Positions 5,185 through 8,166 of a stretch of DNA of 8,166 nucleotides are shown piece after piece. The notes under the pieces are model-generated. The model was not told the origin of the DNA and ran no database searches. It saw only the letters and a list, made by a program, of their open reading frames with translations. A program made the translations under genes and the position numbers. The DNA comes from JBBILG01 sp037445085 (GTDB lineage: Bacteria > Pseudomonadota > Gammaproteobacteria > Burkholderiales > Methylophilaceae): assembly GCA_037445085.1 (NCBI GenBank), contig JBBILG010000081.1, forward strand, positions 1 through 8,166. The letters run 5' to 3'. How positions within the stretch are numbered: the first letter of the stretch is position 1; the number at the start of each line of letters is the position of its first letter.

Positions 5185-5764
5185 CCTGCTGCTGCTGCCC
5201 GCCGTCCAGGCGGACGCGCCGGCCATGACGCGCGTGCTGCAACAATCGCCCTCGCCGGAGCAATTCGACTTCTGTTGGGGCGGCACCTGCGCCGAAGTGG
5301 TGCGCACCGGCGTGACACAGCAAGAATGGCAGCGCGTGCGCGCGCTGTTCCAGCCGCCTCCTTCCGACGCCGCCACCGAGCGCACGGCAATCGGCCGGGC
5401 CATCGGCGTGCTGGAAGGGATGATCGGCGCACGCACCGGCACCGCCGAAGACCGCGCGGGCACCTTCGGCAACAGCGCCTGGCCCGGGCAACTGGACTGC
5501 AACGACGAGGCCGCCAACAGCACCACCTACATGCGCCTGCTGCTGGCCGACGGGCTGCTGCGCTTCCATCGCGTGCTGGACACCACCACGCGCGGCGGTT
5601 TCCTCATCTTCGGCCGCCATTCCGCCGCGGTCATCCAAGAAATCGCCAGCGGCGAGCAATACGCCGTGGATGCCTGGTTCTACGACAACGGCCAACCAGC
5701 GGTGATCGTGCCGCTCGCCGCATGGGCGCGCGGCTGGAGACCCGCCGACAGCACGGCGCGCTGA
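5153..5764 (+). CDS. Uncharacterised secreted protein with a possible transglutaminase-like Cys-His-Asp site
   Basis: 203 residues from GTG 5153, chosen because AGGA (5141-5144) lies eight bases before it and because the reading frame then opens directly with a signal peptide (WRTVLCCCSLLLLPAVQA, cleavage after about 20). The frame is open further upstream, but that part is a shadow of the preceding gene. The mature part has FDFCWGGTC (38-46; Cys 41 and 46 could form a disulfide), LDCNDEAANSTTYMRLL at 114-130, FGRHSAAVIQEI at 153-164 and YAVDAWFYDNGQPAVI at 170-185. The order and spacing of C116, H156 and D173, with 17 residues from His to Asp, resemble papain-fold transglutaminase-like proteins; this is my inference and not an established assignment. 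The 32-base overlap with the second TPM gene implies coupled translation and a shared envelope role. I do not recognise a named family. Confidence 0.8.
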   Translation: MSWRTVLCCCSLLLLPAVQADAPAMTRVLQQSPSPEQFDFCWGGTCAEVVRTGVTQQEWQRVRALFQPPPSDAATERTAIGRAIGVLEGMIGARTGTAEDRAGTFGNSAWPGQLDCNDEAANSTTYMRLLLADGLLRFHRVLDTTTRGGFLIFGRHSAAVIQEIASGEQYAVDAWFYDNGQPAVIVPLAAWARGWRPADSTAR

Positions 5765-5789
5765 CGCCAGCCCGGCTTTTCGATAAAAT
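5761..5789 (+). promoter_or_regulatory. Probable proS promoter
   Basis: CTGACG (5761-5766, four of six matches to TTGACA, overlapping the stop of the previous gene) and TAAAAT (5784-5789, five of six matches to TATAAT) are separated by 17 bases. The expected start near 5796 would give a leader of about 28 bases before the proS ATG. Confidence 0.6.
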
Positions 5790-5823
5790 TCCACGTCTTG
5801 AGCATTCTTTCGAAAGCCCGTTC

Positions 5824-7542
5824 ATGCGCGTCTCGCAGTTTTTCCTCTCCACCCTGAAGGAAGCCCCGGCCGAGGCCGAGCTCGTCTCCCACAGGCTGAT
5901 GCTGCGCGCCGGGCTGATCAGGCGGCTGGGCGCCGGCCTGTATTCCTGGATGCCGCTGGGCCTGCGCGTGCTGCGCAAGGTGGAAGCCATCGTGCGCGAG
6001 GAAATGGACAAGGCCGGCGCGCTGGAACTCCTCATGCCGGCCGTCATCCCGGCCGAACTGTGGCAGGAAACCGGGCGCTGGGACGTGTTCGGCCCGCAAA
6101 TGCTGAAGCTCAAGGACCGCCACCAGCGCGACTTCTGCTTCGGCCCGACGCACGAGGAAGTGATGACCGACATCGTGCGCAGGGAGATCCGCTCGTACCG
6201 CCAACTGCCGGTGAACTTCTACCAGATCCAGACCAAATTCCGCGACGAGATCCGCCCGCGCTTCGGTGTCATGCGCGCCCGCGAATTCGTCATGAAGGAC
6301 GCCTACTCCTTCCACACCAGCCAGGCCAGCCTGGAAGAAACCTATGCGGTGATGTACCGCACTTACGCCAGCATCTTCACCCGCCTCGGCCTGAAGTTCC
6401 GCGCGGTGGCCGCCGACACCGGCGCCATCGGCGGCACCGGCTCGCACGAGTTCCACGTGCTGGCCGATTCCGGCGAGGACGCCATCGCCTATTGCCCCGC
6501 TTCCGACTATGCCGCCAACGTCGAGATGGCGGAAGCACTGGCGCCGGTCACACCACGTCTGGCGCCGTCGGAGGCCATGCGCGACGTGGAAACGCCCAGA
6601 CAGACCACCTGCGAGGATGTTGCCGCCCTGCTCGGCATCCCGCTCACGAGGACAGTCAAGCTGATCGCCGTAATCGCCGGGGACAGGCCGCACGTGCTGC
6701 TGGTGCGCGGTGACCATGCGCTGAACGAAGTGAAGACCGGCAAGGTGACGGGGCTGACCGGCTTCCGTTTCGCCTCCGAGGCGGAAATCCGCGAAATTTT
6801 CGGCTGCCCGCCCGGCTTCCTCGGCCCCATCGGATTGGAACGCAGCAAGGTGCGGGTCGTCGCCGACCGCACTGTGGCGGCCATGAGCGACTTCGTGTGC
6901 GGCGCCAACAAACCCAAGTACCACACCGCTGGCGTCAACTGGGGGCGCGATCTGCCAGAGCCGGACTTCGTCGCCGACATCCGCAACGTCGTCGCCGGCG
7001 ACCTCAGCCCGGACGGCAGGGGCTTGCTCGAAATCTGCCGCGGCATCGAGGTGGGCCACGTGTTCCAGCTCGGCGACAAGTATTCGCGGGCGATGGACGC
7101 CACTTATCTGGATGAAAATGGCCAGCAGCAGGTGATGATCATGGGCTGCTACGGCATCGGCGTGTCGCGCATCGTCGGCGCCGCCATCGAACAGGGCCAT
7201 GATGCGCGCGGTATCGTCTTCCCCGCCGCCATCGCCCCCTTCGCCGTGGCCATCGCGCCCGTCGGCTACGACCGCAGCGAGGCGGTGCGCGAGGCCGCGC
7301 ACAGGCTGCACGACGAGCTGCAGGCGGCCGGCGTGGACGTGCTGCTGGACGACCGCGGCGAACGCCCCGGCGTGATGTTCGCCGACCTGGAGCTGATCGG
7401 CGTCCCGCACCGCATCACCATCGGCGAGCGCGGCCTCAGGCAGGGGCAGGCCGAATACCAGGCGCGCACCGACCTCGAAGCGCGCAGCATCCCCTTGAAC
7501 GAAATCGGAAATTTCGTACAATCGGCACGATGTACCGCCTGA
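5824..7542 (+). CDS. proS: Prolyl-tRNA synthetase (bacterial type with editing insertion)
   Basis: Charges tRNA-Pro with proline in the cytoplasm. The 572 residues equal the E. coli enzyme length. Class II motifs are visible: GAGLYSWMPLGLRVLRKVE at 36-54, the proline-site TxE in GPTHEEVMTD (108-117; T109, E111), motif 2 in RPRFGVMRAREFVMKDAYSFH (144-164) and motif 3 in GCYGIGVSRIVGA (441-453). The INS editing domain that hydrolyses Ala-tRNA-Pro lies between, at about 220-400, and retains a lysine at 279 (TVKL), the position of the E. coli editing-site lysine. The C-terminal anticodon-binding domain includes VDVLLDDRGERPGVMFADLELIG (504-526). The start ATG 5824 matches the conserved MRxSQ N terminus; its Shine-Dalgarno (GAAAG) is weak. 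No key residue appears to be missing. Confidence 0.98.
   Translation: MRVSQFFLSTLKEAPAEAELVSHRLMLRAGLIRRLGAGLYSWMPLGLRVLRKVEAIVREEMDKAGALELLMPAVIPAELWQETGRWDVFGPQMLKLKDRHQRDFCFGPTHEEVMTDIVRREIRSYRQLPVNFYQIQTKFRDEIRPRFGVMRAREFVMKDAYSFHTSQASLEETYAVMYRTYASIFTRLGLKFRAVAADTGAIGGTGSHEFHVLADSGEDAIAYCPASDYAANVEMAEALAPVTPRLAPSEAMRDVETPRQTTCEDVAALLGIPLTRTVKLIAVIAGDRPHVLLVRGDHALNEVKTGKVTGLTGFRFASEAEIREIFGCPPGFLGPIGLERSKVRVVADRTVAAMSDFVCGANKPKYHTAGVNWGRDLPEPDFVADIRNVVAGDLSPDGRGLLEICRGIEVGHVFQLGDKYSRAMDATYLDENGQQQVMIMGCYGIGVSRIVGAAIEQGHDARGIVFPAAIAPFAVAIAPVGYDRSEAVREAAHRLHDELQAAGVDVLLDDRGERPGVMFADLELIGVPHRITIGERGLRQGQAEYQARTDLEARSIPLNEIGNFVQSARCTA
7495..7522 (+). promoter_or_regulatory. Promoter inside the end of proS for the lytic transglycosylase, leaderless type
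   Basis: TTGAAC (7495-7500, four of six) and TACAAT (7517-7522, five of six) are 16 bases apart. The -10 ends seven bases before the ATG at 7530, so transcription would start at or next to the start codon. There is no Shine-Dalgarno. The overlap with proS coding sequence reduces certainty. Confidence 0.55.
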
Positions 7543-8135
7543 TCATCATCGCCCTGCTGCTGTCCGTGCCGCCATTCTCCCATGCCGGCGCGCAGAAGGA
7601 AGAGGAGCTGTCCGCCAGCGTGAAGTCGCTGATGCAGCGCTCCATCCGCGACAGCGCGCCGCCGCGCCTGACGTTCGCCAGCGAGGCGGATGCCCAGGCC
7701 TGGCTGGCGGAGATGTCGCGCCGGCTGGAAAAGCGCATCCCCGACCGGGAATTCCGCCTGGAATTCCTGCGCACGGTGCACTATGAAGCCACCCGCGCCG
7801 GCCTCGATCCGCAGATGGTGCTGGGGCTGATCCAGGTGGAGAGCGGCTTCAGGAAATACGCGATATCCAGCGCCGGCGCGCGCGGCCTCATGCAGGTGAT
7901 GCCGTTCTGGGTCAAGCACATCGGGGAGGACGGCCACAACCTGTTCCACCTGCGCGTCAACCTGCGCTACGGCTGCACCATCCTGCGCCACTATCTCGAC
8001 GTCGAGCGCGGCGACCTGTTCCGCGCCCTGGGCCGTTACAACGGCAGCCTGGGCAGGCCGGAGTATCCCAACCTGGTGCTGGCTGCCTGGAAGCGTCACT
8101 GGACCTATCAGAAGCCGACCCCCAGCGCCGGCTGA
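7530..8135 (+). CDS. Secreted lytic transglycosylase, SLT domain (family 1-like)
   Basis: 201 residues. Cleaves the glycan strands of peptidoglycan between MurNAc and GlcNAc, leaving 1,6-anhydro ends, in the periplasm. A signal peptide (IIIALLLSVPPFSHA, cleavage after about 19) precedes a charged helical linker (24-80) and the SLT domain (about 80-190). The domain has the catalytic Glu 104 in IQVESGFRKYAISSAGARG (101-119), then GLMQVMPFW (119-127), NLRYGCTILRHYL (144-156) and ALGRYNGSLGRPEY (166-179). No other domain, LysM or lipobox is present, so it is a small soluble enzyme. It overlaps proS by 13 bases. The start is fixed by the signal peptide, lacks a Shine-Dalgarno and follows a -10-like box closely. 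The proS-transglycosylase order is one I recall from betaproteobacteria. Confidence 0.94.
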   Translation: MYRLIIIALLLSVPPFSHAGAQKEEELSASVKSLMQRSIRDSAPPRLTFASEADAQAWLAEMSRRLEKRIPDREFRLEFLRTVHYEATRAGLDPQMVLGLIQVESGFRKYAISSAGARGLMQVMPFWVKHIGEDGHNLFHLRVNLRYGCTILRHYLDVERGDLFRALGRYNGSLGRPEYPNLVLAAWKRHWTYQKPTPSAG

Positions 8136-8166
8136 GAAGCCCTCTCACCACACCTGGCCGGCGATA

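Noticed and set aside
5680..7521. Minus-strand open frame of 613 codons opposite proS
   Set aside because: proS is unmistakable on the other strand. The antisense frame is low-complexity (Gly, Ala, His, Val) with no motif or ribosome binding site, a typical high-GC artefact.
8126..8163. Inverted repeat CGCCGGC/GCCGGCG around the end of the lytic transglycosylase gene as a terminator
   Set aside because: The 7-base arms are separated by 24 bases, the window ends right after them and no T run is visible, so a terminator cannot be claimed. The small inner GAGA/TCTC pairing is too weak.

Overview
The window looks like ordinary chromosome from a high-GC proteobacterium, most likely a betaproteobacterium (Rhodocyclales or Nitrosomonadales type). 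The evidence is the G+C-rich third codon positions, GTG starts beside ATG starts, the tsaB-rimI-family 4 uracil-DNA glycosylase order, a 572-residue bacterial ProS with an editing insertion, and proS followed by a small lytic transglycosylase. There is no integrase, transposase, CRISPR array or phage gene. Coding density is very high, and the longest gene-free stretch is about 100 bases (1246-1349).

Left end, minus strand: tRNA-Arg(ACG) with its own promoter (1261-1288) and a strong intrinsic terminator (1126-1158). Only 12 bases further on is the start of a 364-residue protein that looks like a circularly permuted ATP-grasp enzyme (19-1113). Its stop overlaps, as ATGA, the start of another gene that leaves the window. 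The seven visible residues of that gene (MKVFGFA) suggest MobB of molybdenum cofactor metabolism.

Middle, plus strand: a divergent promoter region feeds tsaB (t6A tRNA modification), rimI (ribosomal protein S18 N-acetyltransferase) and a family 4 uracil-DNA glycosylase, joined by 4-base overlaps. Next comes a tight envelope gene set: a LemA lipoprotein, a secreted and membrane-anchored TPM (YgcG-like) protein with a glycine-rich tail, a second TPM protein without a signal peptide, and an uncharacterised secreted protein in which I see a transglutaminase-like Cys-His-Asp arrangement. Their junctions are 22 bases, 1 base and a 32-base overlap, so they are probably co-translated and work together.

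Right end, plus strand: proS (prolyl-tRNA synthetase), then a secreted SLT-type lytic transglycosylase overlapping it by 13 bases.

The points most worth a second look are: the candidate Cys-His-Asp protein in the LemA/TPM set; a stretch at the N terminus of the glycosylase resembling the clamp-loader-binding peptide of DNA polymerase III psi (HolD), which is encoded next to rimI in E. coli; two genes (tsaB and the lytic transglycosylase) whose -10 boxes sit 6-7 bases before the ATG and which lack a Shine-Dalgarno, suggesting leaderless mRNAs; and the permuted ATP-grasp protein with its unusual start context. All functional calls come from reading the sequence and recalling families; no database search was run.
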